The notes under the pieces: model-generated
What the model was told of the DNA's origin: nothing
Database searches by the model: none
The model's input: the letters and a program-made list of their open reading frames with translations, nothing else
From: Bacteroidaceae bacterium
GTDB lineage: Bacteria > Bacteroidota > Bacteroidia > Bacteroidales > Muribaculaceae
Direction: 5' to 3'
DNA: 64,000 nt
Assembly (NCBI GenBank): GCA_021768245.1
Contig: JAETNO010000002.1
Span: 1-64,000, forward strand
Shown: positions 7,466 through 16,576 of the stretch, piece after piece
Layout of the letters: each line of letters starts with the position of its first letter
How positions within the stretch are numbered: the first letter of the stretch is position 1
Program-made: the position numbers and the translations under genes

Positions 7466-7601
7466 CAAGAAATACGGACTCTAATATCCGCTCAATGATC
7501 TCCTTATTGTGGCTTTGCTCACTTACATGATGGGAGGTGAGGATTAGTCCATTGAGGATGCATGCCGTTCTCGTAAAGGCTTTTCCATACAGAATCATTC
7601 A

Positions 7602-7685
7602 ATGTTGAGAAAACTCGCCCTTCAGATTGCCAAAGCCACGCCCGACAAGAAAATCAGTGTCAGGAAGAGGCTATTGCTGCATTAA
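7602..7685 (+). pseudogene. transposase C-terminal remnant
   Basis: A short frame reads LRKLALQIAKATPDKK then ISVRKRLL. It resembles the C-terminal end of DDE transposases of the ISAs1-like type (pattern 'LRKxALxLLK...KxSxKxKR'). Upstream in-frame sequence adds little. The surrounding 7466-7785 stretch shows no intact gene and looks like decayed insertion-sequence debris. The family assignment is weak. Confidence 0.35.
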
Positions 7686-7785
7686 AATCTCAATATTTAT
7701 TACAACTTCTAAACAACTTCAAATTTTGATGCGGTTGCCTTGTATCGAATCCACGTAATTCAATCGGCGAGTTATATGCAACAGA

Positions 7786-8625
7786 TTACTCCACATTGTC
7801 GTAGTTGATATAGATTGGTGCTCCGAACGGCAGAGTCTTCCATCCGGACTGGCTTGCATATCTGTAACGTGTCTTTCCTGTCATCGGTTTGGTTTTCATT
7901 ACGAAAAACTCGTTTCTAAAGTCATGCAGGAACTCAAGTTCTACATAGTATTCGCCCTTTTCGAGCATTATCTCGCAAGGAAAACTGAATAGGAAGCGAC
8001 CCTTGTTGTCAAGATCTTTACGGGAATAATCAAAATATACAGGAGGAATATTGTCAAGCTCATATCTGTCGCCGTCCTTGCGGTAGATATTGACTCTGAA
8101 TTTCATTGAAGACAATGTATGACTGTTATTTATGACCGAGAATCCAAGCTCTTTCAGCCATGCTCTTTTCTTGACTTTCAAAGGAGTCGCCACGCCTTGC
8201 CCAGCCGCTCTGTCACCTTCGATTTCTATGCAAATAAATCCCCCGCCATTTTTGCGTCCGACGGTACGATTTTTTATTTTCTGAGGTTTCACGACAATTT
8301 CCTGCAGAGGTATCTGCTTCTCTGTCAAGAATATTGAATCGGGCATATTTGCAAAATCGGCAATCGAATAGCATTTTGGCTCATAGCCGATACACGATAT
8401 TTTCAGTATGTCATTGGGATTTAGACCGGATGTCTGAAGTGTGAAATATCCGCTGCTATCTGTTACTGTTCCCATCTGACGGTCTAATATGCCGACGCTC
8501 GCATATGCGATAGGTTTTCGCGTAGTAGCTGATAAAACCATACGGCGACCGAATGAAGGTTGTGAAACAAGTAGGGTGACGACAAGCACAAATATTTTGA
8601 GAAGTTTATTGAAAGAACACTTCAT
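7786..8625 (-). CDS. exported protein with CarboxypepD-like regulatory domain
   Basis: A 279-aa protein with a signal peptide cleaved near SFG-R. Residues about 28-110 form a CarboxypepD_reg-like beta-sandwich, recognisable from KPIAYASVGILDRQMGTVTD, then SSGYFTL, then LKISCIGYEP. The rest, with a basic linker (KIKNRTVGRKNGGG) and a beta-rich C-terminus, is typical of unnamed Bacteroidetes surface proteins of this architecture. Likely outer-membrane-associated. A TACCTTTG box lies 23 nt upstream (8648-8655, leftward). It is divergent from the acyltransferase at 8729. Confidence 0.7.
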   Translation of the reverse strand: MKCSFNKLLKIFVLVVTLLVSQPSFGRRMVLSATTRKPIAYASVGILDRQMGTVTDSSGYFTLQTSGLNPNDILKISCIGYEPKCYSIADFANMPDSIFLTEKQIPLQEIVVKPQKIKNRTVGRKNGGGFICIEIEGDRAAGQGVATPLKVKKRAWLKELGFSVINNSHTLSSMKFRVNIYRKDGDRYELDNIPPVYFDYSRKDLDNKGRFLFSFPCEIMLEKGEYYVELEFLHDFRNEFFVMKTKPMTGKTRYRYASQSGWKTLPFGAPIYINYDNVE

Positions 8626-8647
8626 ATTTTATATATTTAAAATATCA

Positions 8648-8655
8648 CAAAGGTA
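8648..8655 (-). promoter_or_regulatory. -7 box of the 7786-8625 gene
   Basis: On the minus strand this reads TACCTTTG, an exact TAnnTTTG match, 23 nt before the start codon. The divergent box for the acyltransferase is 45 bp away. Confidence 0.6.
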
Positions 8656-8699
8656 ATGGTTTTTTGTGGACAGTAGTGACGGATTGTAGGTATTTTTGC

Positions 8700-8707
8700 T
8701 AATTTTG
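8700..8707 (+). promoter_or_regulatory. -7 box of the acyltransferase gene
   Basis: TAATTTTG lies 22 nt before ATG 8729. The in-frame TTG at 8696 would be upstream of transcription, supporting the 8729 start. Confidence 0.6.
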
Positions 8708-8728
8708 CGCCGTAAACAATATGACTTT

Positions 8729-9910
8729 ATGGTAGAAACTACGATTCCTTTAGCATCAAAACCGAGGTTTGAAATACTTGACGGACTCCGTGGTGTCGCT
8801 GCGATGATTGTTGTGATATTCCATCTCTTTGAGACCTATTCACCCGGGCCAAGCGAACAGATTATAAATCACGGCTATCTTGCCGTGGATTTTTTCTTTG
8901 TCCTGTCTGGATTTGTGATTGGGTATGCCTATGATGACCGATGGGGTGCTATGTCGACATGGGATTTCTTCAAACGCCGTTTAATCCGCCTGCAGCCGAT
9001 GGTGATTTTAGGCACGCTTATAGGAGCGTTTTGGTTTTATTTCGGCGCGGCTCCCGGTTTTGAGCTCGTAATGCAAACTCCGTGGTGGAAACTGCTGTTG
9101 ATAATGGTTCTCGGCTGCATAATGTTTCCGACACCTCCATCGATGGATATCAGAGGGTGGAAGGAAATCAACTCACTTAACGGTGCTCAATGGTCATTGC
9201 TTTGGGAATACATTGCCAATATCCTATATGCATTGTTTGTCAGGAAATTCACCACGGTTGTCCTTGCGGTTTTTGTTTTTCTCTCGGCGTTCCTTACTAT
9301 AGACCTCGCGATGGATATTGACGCTTTCGGATTGCTGGAAGCCCGCAGTTATGCGAGGTATACAGTGATTGGTGGTTTCGGGCTTACCCCTGACCAGATA
9401 TATATTGGCATCTCCCGTTTGCTATATCCTTTCTTTGGAGGACTGCTGCTTTATCGTATGAGCAAATGGCGCATCAATCTCAGGAGAGGGTGCATGACGC
9501 TTTGTTCTCTTGCCGTGGCGGTCACCCTTGCTGTGCCACACGTCGGAGGCGAGAATTACGAATGGCTCAACGGTCTCTATTGTGTAGTGGTAATCTTGTT
9601 TGTATATCCGGCCATTGTCGCTGCCGGGGCGGGAAGTGAACTGAAAGGGACAAAAACGATAGCCGTTTGCAAATTTCTTGGAACAATCTCATATCCGCTC
9701 TATATCACGCATTACCCAATGATATATGTCCATATGAACTGGGTGGCGCGACATGCCGATGCGCCTGTCGGCACTCATATCTGGGTTGCAGTCAGCATAT
9801 TCCTCGCGTCAATCGCTGTGGCCTACGCAAGTGTCAAAGTCTATGATATTCCTGTGCGTGAATGGCTTTCTGAAAAATTTATCCGTTCAAAGAAAAGACT
9901 ACGGGGATAG
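8729..9910 (+). CDS. acyltransferase 3 family membrane protein (OafA/YrhL-like)
   Basis: A 393-aa, roughly 10-helix inner-membrane protein that would O-acylate a surface glycan or lipid-linked sugar. The family signature near the N-terminus is clear: FEILDGLRGVAAMIVVIFHL, with the conserved His, and then FFVLSGFVIGYAY and KRRLIRLQPM. The acceptor cannot be inferred. It stands alone between the divergent 8625 gene and an inositol-phosphatase-like gene 71 nt downstream. Confidence 0.88.
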   Translation: MVETTIPLASKPRFEILDGLRGVAAMIVVIFHLFETYSPGPSEQIINHGYLAVDFFFVLSGFVIGYAYDDRWGAMSTWDFFKRRLIRLQPMVILGTLIGAFWFYFGAAPGFELVMQTPWWKLLLIMVLGCIMFPTPPSMDIRGWKEINSLNGAQWSLLWEYIANILYALFVRKFTTVVLAVFVFLSAFLTIDLAMDIDAFGLLEARSYARYTVIGGFGLTPDQIYIGISRLLYPFFGGLLLYRMSKWRINLRRGCMTLCSLAVAVTLAVPHVGGENYEWLNGLYCVVVILFVYPAIVAAGAGSELKGTKTIAVCKFLGTISYPLYITHYPMIYVHMNWVARHADAPVGTHIWVAVSIFLASIAVAYASVKVYDIPVREWLSEKFIRSKKRLRG

Positions 9911-9981
9911 GGTATATGGCCTCATATATTTCCCATATTGAACACTTTTACAATCCGCACCTGTTCTCATAAATTATCCAT

Positions 9982-10788
9982 ATGAATTTATCAAAGTATC
10001 TACCTGACCTTTTGGAAGAGTATCGATATCTGTTGTCTGCGGCTTTCACTATGGCGGAAAACGCCGGTGGCATACATATGAAATACTTTCGTAAGAGTGG
10101 CCTTGAACAATCGACCAAGCTTAACGACAGTGATGTCGTCACGATTGCCGACAAGGAAGCCGAGGCTTCCATCCTGACTTTTATTCATCAGCATTTCCCT
10201 ACGCACGGCATCATCTCAGAGGAATCCGGCATTGAGCATGACGACAGGGAATGGCGTTGGGTCATAGACCCATTGGATGGAACAACCAACTTCGCCATGG
10301 GGCTGCCTCCATTTTGCGTTTCAATAGCTTTGGAGCGAAATAAGGAAGCGATTATCGGTGTGGTCTATGCTCCATATCTCGGAGAGTGCTTTTATGCCGT
10401 AAAAGGGATGGGGACATGGCTTAATGGAATTCCTATTCATTGTTCTGATAAATCGGAATTGTCAAAAGCCGTAATCGCTACCGGCATGCCCTATGACAGG
10501 AACGACAATCCGGACAACAATCTCGCTGAAATATGCCGTATGGCATTATGTGTACGCGGCATCAGAAGGATGGGGTCTGCGGCAATCGACCTTTGCTATA
10601 CGGCGGCAGGATATTTTGATGCTTATTGGGAATTGAATCTGAACCGTTGGGACGTGGCAGCCGGACAACTTATAGCGCTTGAAGCCGGTGTTATCGTAGA
10701 ATCCATCCGCTCAGACCGAAATCATTCCCTGCTTGCCTCAAATCCCAATCTTTATCCGTCTATGTGTAGTATTCTGCTTGGGAAATAG
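9982..10788 (+). CDS. inositol monophosphatase family protein
   Basis: A 268-aa Mg2+/Li+-sensitive phosphatase fold. Metal-binding motifs are visible in order: GIISEESG (Glu ligand, about residue 76), WVIDPLDGTTNF (DPLDGT, about 92-102) and WDVAAGQLIALEAG (WD, about 222). The substrate could be inositol-1-phosphate, PAP or another sugar phosphate. The length is the usual one. The protein is cytosolic. A strong hairpin follows at 10863-10906. Confidence 0.88.
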   Translation: MNLSKYLPDLLEEYRYLLSAAFTMAENAGGIHMKYFRKSGLEQSTKLNDSDVVTIADKEAEASILTFIHQHFPTHGIISEESGIEHDDREWRWVIDPLDGTTNFAMGLPPFCVSIALERNKEAIIGVVYAPYLGECFYAVKGMGTWLNGIPIHCSDKSELSKAVIATGMPYDRNDNPDNNLAEICRMALCVRGIRRMGSAAIDLCYTAAGYFDAYWELNLNRWDVAAGQLIALEAGVIVESIRSDRNHSLLASNPNLYPSMCSILLGK

Positions 10789-10862
10789 TCTCTGATTTCA
10801 GAGGATTTCATGGTTTAAAATGATTCATGTTTTTATGCTATAATGGGTATAAAAGATATAAA

Positions 10863-10906
10863 AAACAGGCCTCCAAAAGTTGTATCTTACTGTTGGGGGC
10901 CTGTTT
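10863..10906. terminator. convergent terminator hairpin
   Basis: Arms AAACAGGCCTCC and GGGGGCCTGTTT pair with one wobble around a 20-nt loop. It lies between the rightward phosphatase and the leftward hexapeptide-repeat gene and could serve both. Confidence 0.65.
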
Positions 10907-10942
10907 CGATAATTATGCTGTTATTGTTATGCCACTGGGAGT

Positions 10943-11482
10943 TTAGAAATCGTCGGGGGCATTTTCAGGGTCGGTATACCAACGGGAATAGTTGAGATAG
11001 TTGCGGGCTATTTTAGTGTTCAGCTCGGCTGAGGTCGCAGGGTCAACCATTTTTATGAATTTTGCGGGTGCGCCTCCCCAAAGTTCGTTCGGGCCTATTT
11101 TTGTCCTCGAGAGGACAACGGCACCGGCTGCTACAAGTGCGTTTTCACCAACTTCGGCATCGTCCATGACCACGGCACCCATGCCGATGAGCGCGCGGTC
11201 ATGGATTTTTGCGCCGTGAATAGTTACGTTATGGCCTATTGACACGTCATTTCCTATCTCGATAGTTGATTTTTTATAAAGAGTGTGGAGCACTGAGCCA
11301 TCCTGAATGTTCACACGGTCACCGATTCTGATTGAATTCACATCGCCACGGATAACGGTGTTGAACCATACACTACATTCAGAACCCATCACAACGTCGC
11401 CGATTACAGTGGCGTTTTCGGCGAGAAATGTGTCCGGGCCGATTTGCGGAGTGAAACCGCGCAGGGGGATTATTAATGCCAT
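10943..11482 (-). CDS. gamma-carbonic-anhydrase-like hexapeptide-repeat protein
   Basis: A 179-aa left-handed beta-helix protein with repeated [LIV]-G-x-x-x-x units (IGPDTFLAENATVIGDVVMG, then VSIGHNVTIHGAKI). Candidate zinc ligands His occur in SVLHTLY and in GHNVTIHG, as in CaiE/YrdA/gamma-CA proteins. Activity as carbonic anhydrase is uncertain; many members are of unknown function. It ends about 40 nt ahead of the convergent terminator. The peptidase gene lies 40 nt upstream and could drive it. Confidence 0.85.
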   Translation of the reverse strand: MALIIPLRGFTPQIGPDTFLAENATVIGDVVMGSECSVWFNTVIRGDVNSIRIGDRVNIQDGSVLHTLYKKSTIEIGNDVSIGHNVTIHGAKIHDRALIGMGAVVMDDAEVGENALVAAGAVVLSRTKIGPNELWGGAPAKFIKMVDPATSAELNTKIARNYLNYSRWYTDPENAPDDF

Positions 11483-11522
11483 GATAACATTTAATACGTA
11501 TGAAATGTTAAATAGTTTATGC

Positions 11523-13310
11523 CTATTTGCTTAGTGGAGCTGTAGCATTGGCGAGCCATGTCCGTTCTGTTTCGTCCATCAAGGGCGAGAGACGGTCATA
11601 TACCATGCGGTGATAATTGTTGACCCATTCGATTTCAGAATCCGACATGATTGATGTGTCAAACAGTTCACGGTCGAAGGGACAGAGGGTGATTGTCTCG
11701 AAAGCGTAGAATTTTCCGAATTCGGTTTCCTCATAAGGTATCGTGAGCACGAGATTCTCACATCTTATACCATATCGGTCAGAAAGGTATACTCCCGGCT
11801 CGTTAGAGGTTAGCATGCCCGGTGTTAGAGGAGCGAGAGTGTCATTGAGCCTGATTGACTGCGGGCCTTCGTGCACGTTGAGGAAATGGCCTACGCCATG
11901 GCCGGTGCCATGCAGATAGCTTTTGCCTTCTTTCCAGAGAGGCATGCGTGCGAGCGCGTCGAGCTGTGCGCCTCGCGTCCCTTCAGGGAAGATGGAAGTC
12001 GCGATGGCAATATGTCCTTTCATTACGAGGGTGAAATCATGGCGCATATCGGCGGTCGGATTTCCGATGGCGATTGTGCGAGTGATGTCCGTTGTACCGT
12101 CAAGATAATTCGCTCCCGAGTCTATCAGCAGGAGATTACCCGGGTGGATTTCTGCATCGCTGTCCTTATTGGCGGTATAATGGACTATCGCACCGTGAGG
12201 GCCGAATCCGCAGATGCTTTCGAAACTGAGGTCAAAGTAGAGCGCTGTAGCCGAACGGTGTTTCAGCAATATGTCAGCAACTCCCATCTCGGTCAGCCGT
12301 TTCCCCTCGGCGACGGTCTGTTGGATTTCCATAAGTGAACGCACCATGGCCACTCCGTCGCGTATATGCGCTTGGTGGATTCCTTCAATCTGAACATCGT
12401 TTTTCACAGCCTTTGGCATCGCGATGGGTGAGGAACCGTTAACATAGTGACCCTCGAGAGCTGAAGCTATCGCTCCTGAGGCACGCGACCCTGCGAGGAG
12501 CACCATCTCATTTTCGGGAAGGGCTTTAAGGAAGGGGAGCACTGAGGAATATGGCGCTACATCGACTCCTGATTTTTTGAGATATTCTATGACTTCCGGC
12601 GTAAGTTTGGCTTCGTCGACAAACAAAGTGCTTCCGGAGGGGGAAAGATAGAGGAAGGATGTCGCTACCGGATTGCAGGGTACATCGTTAGAACGGATAT
12701 TCAATACCCATGCGATTTCATCAAGAGCGGAAGTGAAATATGATTTTGCACCCTGGGCAGCTGCGTCAGCGAGAACACGATTGATTTTTGATGTCGCTGA
12801 TTCTCCGGCATATTTTTCGTCGTGGATGAATATCTTATTTGACGGAAGCGACGGACGGTCGTTCCATATCCTGTCAATCGGGTCGAAATCCACATTCAGC
12901 CCGATGCCGGCAGAATTGAGACGCTTGCGGAGCGAGACTGTTTCGTCAATCGACATCTGGAGTCCGTTGATACCGACTGTATCTCCCTTTGAAAGGTGTT
13001 CAATAAGATATTCGCTTATTGAAGGAGTGTCAGGAAGACCCTCTTTCATAAGTTCTATGCCGGTTCCCTCAATCTGTTGTGCGCCTTGCAGGAAATAACG
13101 GCTGTCAACCCATAGCAACGCTTCCTTATCGGTTACAACGAGTGTCCCTGCCGAACCGGTAAAACCGCTGAGATAGCGCACGATATGCCAATGGTCGGAT
13201 ATATATTCGCTGAGATGGGCGTCGGTGCGTGGAAGAATCACGGCCCTTAGTCCTGCCTCACTCATTTCTTTGCGTAGCGCGACTATGCGCTCGATTATTT
13301 GATTTTGCAT
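11523..13310 (-). CDS. pepP: Xaa-Pro aminopeptidase, M24B family
   Basis: A 595-aa cytosolic metallopeptidase that removes N-terminal residues before proline. The length fits the long eukaryote-like APP form. Two creatinase-N-like domains come first. The catalytic pita-bread domain follows with the metal ligands in order: LLIDSGANYLDGTTDITRT (two Asp), HGTGHGVGHFLNVHEGP (His), TSNEPGVYL (Glu) and RCENLVL (Glu). A TAACTTTG box lies 34 nt upstream (13345-13352). The gene starts at ATG 13310. Confidence 0.93.
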   Translation of the reverse strand: MQNQIIERIVALRKEMSEAGLRAVILPRTDAHLSEYISDHWHIVRYLSGFTGSAGTLVVTDKEALLWVDSRYFLQGAQQIEGTGIELMKEGLPDTPSISEYLIEHLSKGDTVGINGLQMSIDETVSLRKRLNSAGIGLNVDFDPIDRIWNDRPSLPSNKIFIHDEKYAGESATSKINRVLADAAAQGAKSYFTSALDEIAWVLNIRSNDVPCNPVATSFLYLSPSGSTLFVDEAKLTPEVIEYLKKSGVDVAPYSSVLPFLKALPENEMVLLAGSRASGAIASALEGHYVNGSSPIAMPKAVKNDVQIEGIHQAHIRDGVAMVRSLMEIQQTVAEGKRLTEMGVADILLKHRSATALYFDLSFESICGFGPHGAIVHYTANKDSDAEIHPGNLLLIDSGANYLDGTTDITRTIAIGNPTADMRHDFTLVMKGHIAIATSIFPEGTRGAQLDALARMPLWKEGKSYLHGTGHGVGHFLNVHEGPQSIRLNDTLAPLTPGMLTSNEPGVYLSDRYGIRCENLVLTIPYEETEFGKFYAFETITLCPFDRELFDTSIMSDSEIEWVNNYHRMVYDRLSPLMDETERTWLANATAPLSK

Positions 13311-13344
13311 GATATATTGGTGGTTTTTAATTGAATTCCAAAAG

Positions 13345-13352
13345 CAAAGTTA
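13345..13352 (-). promoter_or_regulatory. -7 box of pepP
   Basis: The minus strand reads TAACTTTG, an exact match to TAnnTTTG, 34 nt before the start codon. Confidence 0.55.
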
Positions 13353-13641
13353 ATAAATAGTTTCGGTTATGATGATGATTGGCCCTAAATTTGTGTGAAT
13401 AGCCTTTAATTAATTGCAAGTTTGTAGCATTATCAAAGAAATTCATAATTAGTTCCCCCTTCACTTAAAATAAAAGCCTTGACAATATTAAAGACAGATA
13501 AAATCTGCCACTGATGATACTACCGGTTGATTTTTATTGTTGGTATCCATATGGCAAAAATACGAAATTCTTTGATTCTATGATAATTCCGCTTTCAAAA
13601 CCCTTAGATCACAGGGGCATTTTTTTTCAATGACTTGCTGT
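13353..13641 (-). other. gene-free stretch with decayed operon copy
   Basis: No intact gene. About 13441-13490 resembles the junction between the genes 16023-16322 and 15141-16010 (TTCATAATTAG, then GCCTTGACA in both), so it looks like a degraded duplicate of that junction. On the minus strand a good -7 box (TATTTTTG, 13555-13562) precedes a 20-codon ORF at 13488-13550 beginning MDTNNKNQPV, of unknown meaning. Confidence 0.4.
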
Positions 13642-13944
13642 TCATAGCCAGCTGTTTTTAAGGACGCGGCGGGAATAGAAAGGAGAGTAGAATACAAGAC
13701 CGAAGATTAACGCCAACATTTGGGGAAATGTATCTTCTTTTATGCAGATTCCCATATTGACTTGGTAGAGAATTATTGTCGGCAAGCCCAATAGAATCCA
13801 TATCCATGTTTGAGAAAACATCAGATTTCCGAGGTCGTTTGAAAGCATACCTGTTGTCAATAATACAATATACCAAAGAATGAAACCATAGTTAAGGTAC
13901 ATTCCTGCCACATACATTCTCAGCTTTCTATTAGTCGGTTTCAT
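13642..13944 (-). CDS. small membrane protein, last gene of the 14-gene operon
   Basis: A 100-aa protein with about three membrane helices (residues about 14-34, 45-65 and 75-92) and a basic C-terminus. No family recognised. Its ATG overlaps the stop of the Imm32-like gene by 4 nt (ATGA), implying coupled translation. No terminator is clear downstream. Confidence 0.55.
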   Translation of the reverse strand: MKPTNRKLRMYVAGMYLNYGFILWYIVLLTTGMLSNDLGNLMFSQTWIWILLGLPTIILYQVNMGICIKEDTFPQMLALIFGLVFYSPFYSRRVLKNSWL

Positions 13945-14390
13945 ATCTTCTCAATTATTATGTTGTCCGAACCATCTTCCAATGAGTTTAATGAATCCAA
14001 ATGTATGTGAGTGCCGAGCGGAACATCTGACTGCGCCAAATTCGCAAGATGATTAGCCAATGAGAGCAACCCCTCCTTGTTCGACTTTATTATTATACCT
14101 TCCTCACTTACATTACTCTTGATTTCAAAGCCATTCACCCAATCAAGTTTTAGTCCACCACTTGAAGAATATTTGGGCAACTTCTTTTCTCGATCTCCTT
14201 TCCGCCACAAGTAGATGAACAGCCCGAGTGCCACGAAATAGTTTATCCACATGGCGCATGAAAGACTGCTTATGCAACTATACCAAGGAGTGTCCTCCCA
14301 GTCGGTAATTGCAAAAGCCCATAAGAGCAATTCAATGACAGCTCCTAATCCGAAAATAATGCAACCCGATATTTTCCGCCACTTCTTCAT
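13941..14390 (-). CDS. two-helix membrane protein fused to Imm32-like domain
   Basis: A 149-aa protein with two parts. Residues 1-65 hold two membrane helices framed by MKKWRKISG and LFIYLWRKGD; this is the same module as the 85-aa proteins at 16319-16576 and 16935-17192. Residues about 85-149 resemble Immunity protein 32: SNKEGLLSLANHLANLAQ, then GTHIHLDSLNSLEDGS, then IIIEKI. Imm32 proteins protect against polymorphic toxins, but no toxin gene lies in the operon. It lies 4 nt after the 14395-15144 gene and overlaps the last gene by 4 nt. Confidence 0.65.
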   Translation of the reverse strand: MKKWRKISGCIIFGLGAVIELLLWAFAITDWEDTPWYSCISSLSCAMWINYFVALGLFIYLWRKGDREKKLPKYSSSGGLKLDWVNGFEIKSNVSEEGIIIKSNKEGLLSLANHLANLAQSDVPLGTHIHLDSLNSLEDGSDNIIIEKI

Positions 14391-14394
14391 AAGT

Positions 14395-15144
14395 CTATTG
14401 TTTTGGATTAGGTCTTATAGCCCCATTTGGCATCATATTTTCCTGTATCTCCCTAATTGATTGCTGAACTTTAATTTTCAGATATACATATCCCCGTAAT
14501 TGATGGTCATATGTTTTCAAATACAGCATATTGTCATTATGCCAAAATATTGGACTTAGTTTAGAATCTTCTTCCTGCCAGAATATGGTTTCTCCATTGT
14601 ATTGAGTGTTTTTATAGGACTCAAATTCATAAATAACATTTCCATCGCGGCGAAAAAATCTCAATTCCAAAGGCCAATCGCAATCATGTCCGGTCTGTGA
14701 AACATACGTTCCATTGATATTTATTGCTGTTGGAGATGCTGCACTGCATATATATTCACCACTCTCAGAGTCAAACCACCATACAGAATCGTCAAAAGGC
14801 GTATCAGGGATAACGAAACCATACAATTTCAATTCCGGTAGAAATATTAACCGTTGCTTATTAAACCCAAATCCTTCTGAATCTACAAAGCTGTATATTT
14901 CTTGTTGCGAAGCAGAATCAAGGCGTTCAAATTTCGCTTGCGATTCTTTCAATACCATTGAGACGATATCATTGTTGGCAATGGTATCGGCCGGAATGAT
15001 ATTATAGCGCAAACTCTCTTTTTCAGCTTTGATATATTCCGTTTCGCTTATTTTCTCTACAGAGAAAACCGTTTGTGCGGACGCAACAGCATCATACGCC
15101 ATCACTATCAAGGTTATCAAAAATATCCTATAGACCGGTATCAT
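14395..15144 (-). CDS. secreted protein of unknown function
   Basis: A 249-aa protein with a Sec signal peptide, hydrophobic until about residue 20 and cleaved near ASA-QT. The mature part is acidic and rich in Trp, Tyr and Phe, and looks beta-rich (ELKLYGFVIPDTPFDDSVWW). No domain recognised. It overlaps the preceding lipoprotein gene by 4 nt and is followed 4 nt later by the Imm32-like gene. Probably periplasmic or surface-exposed. Confidence 0.6.
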   Translation of the reverse strand: MIPVYRIFLITLIVMAYDAVASAQTVFSVEKISETEYIKAEKESLRYNIIPADTIANNDIVSMVLKESQAKFERLDSASQQEIYSFVDSEGFGFNKQRLIFLPELKLYGFVIPDTPFDDSVWWFDSESGEYICSAASPTAININGTYVSQTGHDCDWPLELRFFRRDGNVIYEFESYKNTQYNGETIFWQEEDSKLSPIFWHNDNMLYLKTYDHQLRGYVYLKIKVQQSIREIQENMMPNGAIRPNPKQ

Positions 15145-16010
15145 ATCACTTCCCTTTCACCGCTGTTAATCTTTATAATCTTATTTGTGGAACCGTCGAC
15201 TTCCATATACAGGATATCGGTCACGTTATCATCGTTGGGGTTAGGTTTGAATTTAACCTCGAATGAATACTTTTCCAGCGGAAGTCCCGTAAAGCCGTCT
15301 TGAGGTTCTATTTGAATTGTCTTATAGGCGTGCCGAAAGTCGGTATCATCCGTAACAATCGGGAAAGCACTGGAAGATAATTCTTCGGCAAGTTCTTTGG
15401 TGCAATACTGCTCATACAGTCTTTTCAAGTCTGCCGGTGATGCACCTACTGCTCTTTCGTTCAGATACAGGGCCATGAAATCTGCTACTGCATCAAAGCC
15501 ATCGACACCCATGTAAACATCTATGACAATAATATTTGATGTGCCGTCGGGTAAAATCTGATACAACATATTCCAGCCATCGTCCGTGTCGGGGAGAAAA
15601 CAACCGAACGACAAGTATAGGGCAGAGTCCGAAGCCCAAAAGACATCGCCTCCCCACTGCATCATATATTCACCCTCGTTTCCGACCAAATCTTTCGTGC
15701 GTATTTCCTTGTCGGAGTACACGATATTTCGGTCATACGACAGAGTAAGAAATACAGATGAATCTCTGACAGCCCAATCATGCCTCCCAACGATTACATC
15801 ATTGGAGTCTTTTAACGCTTTTATAACCCAGTGTCCTATAACGGTATCTTCAATGATTCTGCCTTTGATTTGTTCAGACTTGTTTTCATTTACAGAATAT
15901 TCAATCGTATATTGTGGTATAGTATCGTCGGTCTTACGTCTTCCGTTGCAAGCCACAACCAATATTGATACGATAAATGTAAGAAATATAACTTTAATCA
16001 AACTTTTCAT
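15141..16010 (-). CDS. predicted lipoprotein, DUF3828-like C-terminus
   Basis: A 289-aa protein with a lipobox VVAC (Cys 21). The N-terminal half is beta-rich. Residues about 180-225 (DAVADFMALYLNERAVGAS, then LKRLYEQYCTKELAEEL) resemble DUF3828-type domains, as does the N-terminal part of the 5845-6696 protein. The C-terminus may be a further beta domain. It is the eleventh gene of the leftward operon, 12 nt after the 16023-16322 gene and overlapping the next by 4 nt. Confidence 0.6.
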   Translation of the reverse strand: MKSLIKVIFLTFIVSILVVACNGRRKTDDTIPQYTIEYSVNENKSEQIKGRIIEDTVIGHWVIKALKDSNDVIVGRHDWAVRDSSVFLTLSYDRNIVYSDKEIRTKDLVGNEGEYMMQWGGDVFWASDSALYLSFGCFLPDTDDGWNMLYQILPDGTSNIIVIDVYMGVDGFDAVADFMALYLNERAVGASPADLKRLYEQYCTKELAEELSSSAFPIVTDDTDFRHAYKTIQIEPQDGFTGLPLEKYSFEVKFKPNPNDDNVTDILYMEVDGSTNKIIKINSGEREVI

Positions 16011-16022
16011 AATTAGCTCCTT

Positions 16023-16322
16023 TCATTCAAATCCGATTGTTAATGCCTTGACAGTATAATTCCAACCCCAGATATATGTAGCCCACAATAGCGATATTGT
16101 TATAGCCAAACATATTGAAAGTATGATGCCAATGTCTTTCTTGCCAATCAGAAATGACCTTACCACATTCGCGATCTGAGCCAAAAGCAGAATTAAGTTG
16201 AGAACCAGAAACGTGCGATTGACAAATGCCGTGCCTCCTACAAACAATACGCCAAAAGTCATTACCCACACGATTGCGGATAACACCATGATAATCCATT
16301 TTGCTTTGTATAAAAAATTCAT
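16023..16322 (-). CDS. small four-helix membrane protein, unknown
   Basis: A 99-aa protein starting at ATG 16322 (MNFLYKAKWIIM), which overlaps the previous stop codon by 4 nt. A longer start at 16349 would lie inside the previous gene. About three or four membrane helices fill the protein, with a short basic loop (LIGKKDI). No family recognised. A degraded copy of its 3' end and the following junction lies at about 13441-13490. Confidence 0.55.
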   Translation of the reverse strand: MNFLYKAKWIIMVLSAIVWVMTFGVLFVGGTAFVNRTFLVLNLILLLAQIANVVRSFLIGKKDIGIILSICLAITISLLWATYIWGWNYTVKALTIGFE

Positions 16323-16576
16323 CGTTTGCCTCCTTTCCGCCATAGGCAAATAAACAGAAATATAGCCACTGCATAGTTTACATACACAAGATAACCCATA
16401 TCTTTTATAGCTTGCCGTGAGTAGGCTCGCATGATTTCAATAGCATCCTGAGTGTTCCCGCCAGGCTCAAAATAAATTGATGTTGCATATTCTTTATAAA
16501 ATATGCAACTGGCAATATTTAGAATTGCCAAAACTATTAACGCCATGATGCCTGTTATTTTTTGCCACTTATTCAT
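16319..16576 (-). CDS. two-helix membrane protein, KKWQKI/LWRKG family, copy 2
   Basis: An 85-aa protein. The N-terminus MNKWQKITG leads into helix 1 (about 9-28). A polar loop of about 35 aa follows, then helix 2, ending FLFICLWRKGGKR. The same frame residues occur in the 16935-17192 protein and in the N-terminal part of the Imm32-like protein at 13941. The DNA around the last ~40 bases is nearly identical to that of 16935-17192. The function is unknown. It overlaps both neighbours by 4 nt. Confidence 0.6.
   Translation of the reverse strand: MNKWQKITGIMALIVLAILNIASCIFYKEYATSIYFEPGGNTQDAIEIMRAYSRQAIKDMGYLVYVNYAVAIFLFICLWRKGGKR

Noticed and set aside
11871..12338. 155-codon plus-strand frame opposite pepP
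   Set aside because: Lies inside a clearly functional M24 peptidase gene on the other strand and shows no domain.
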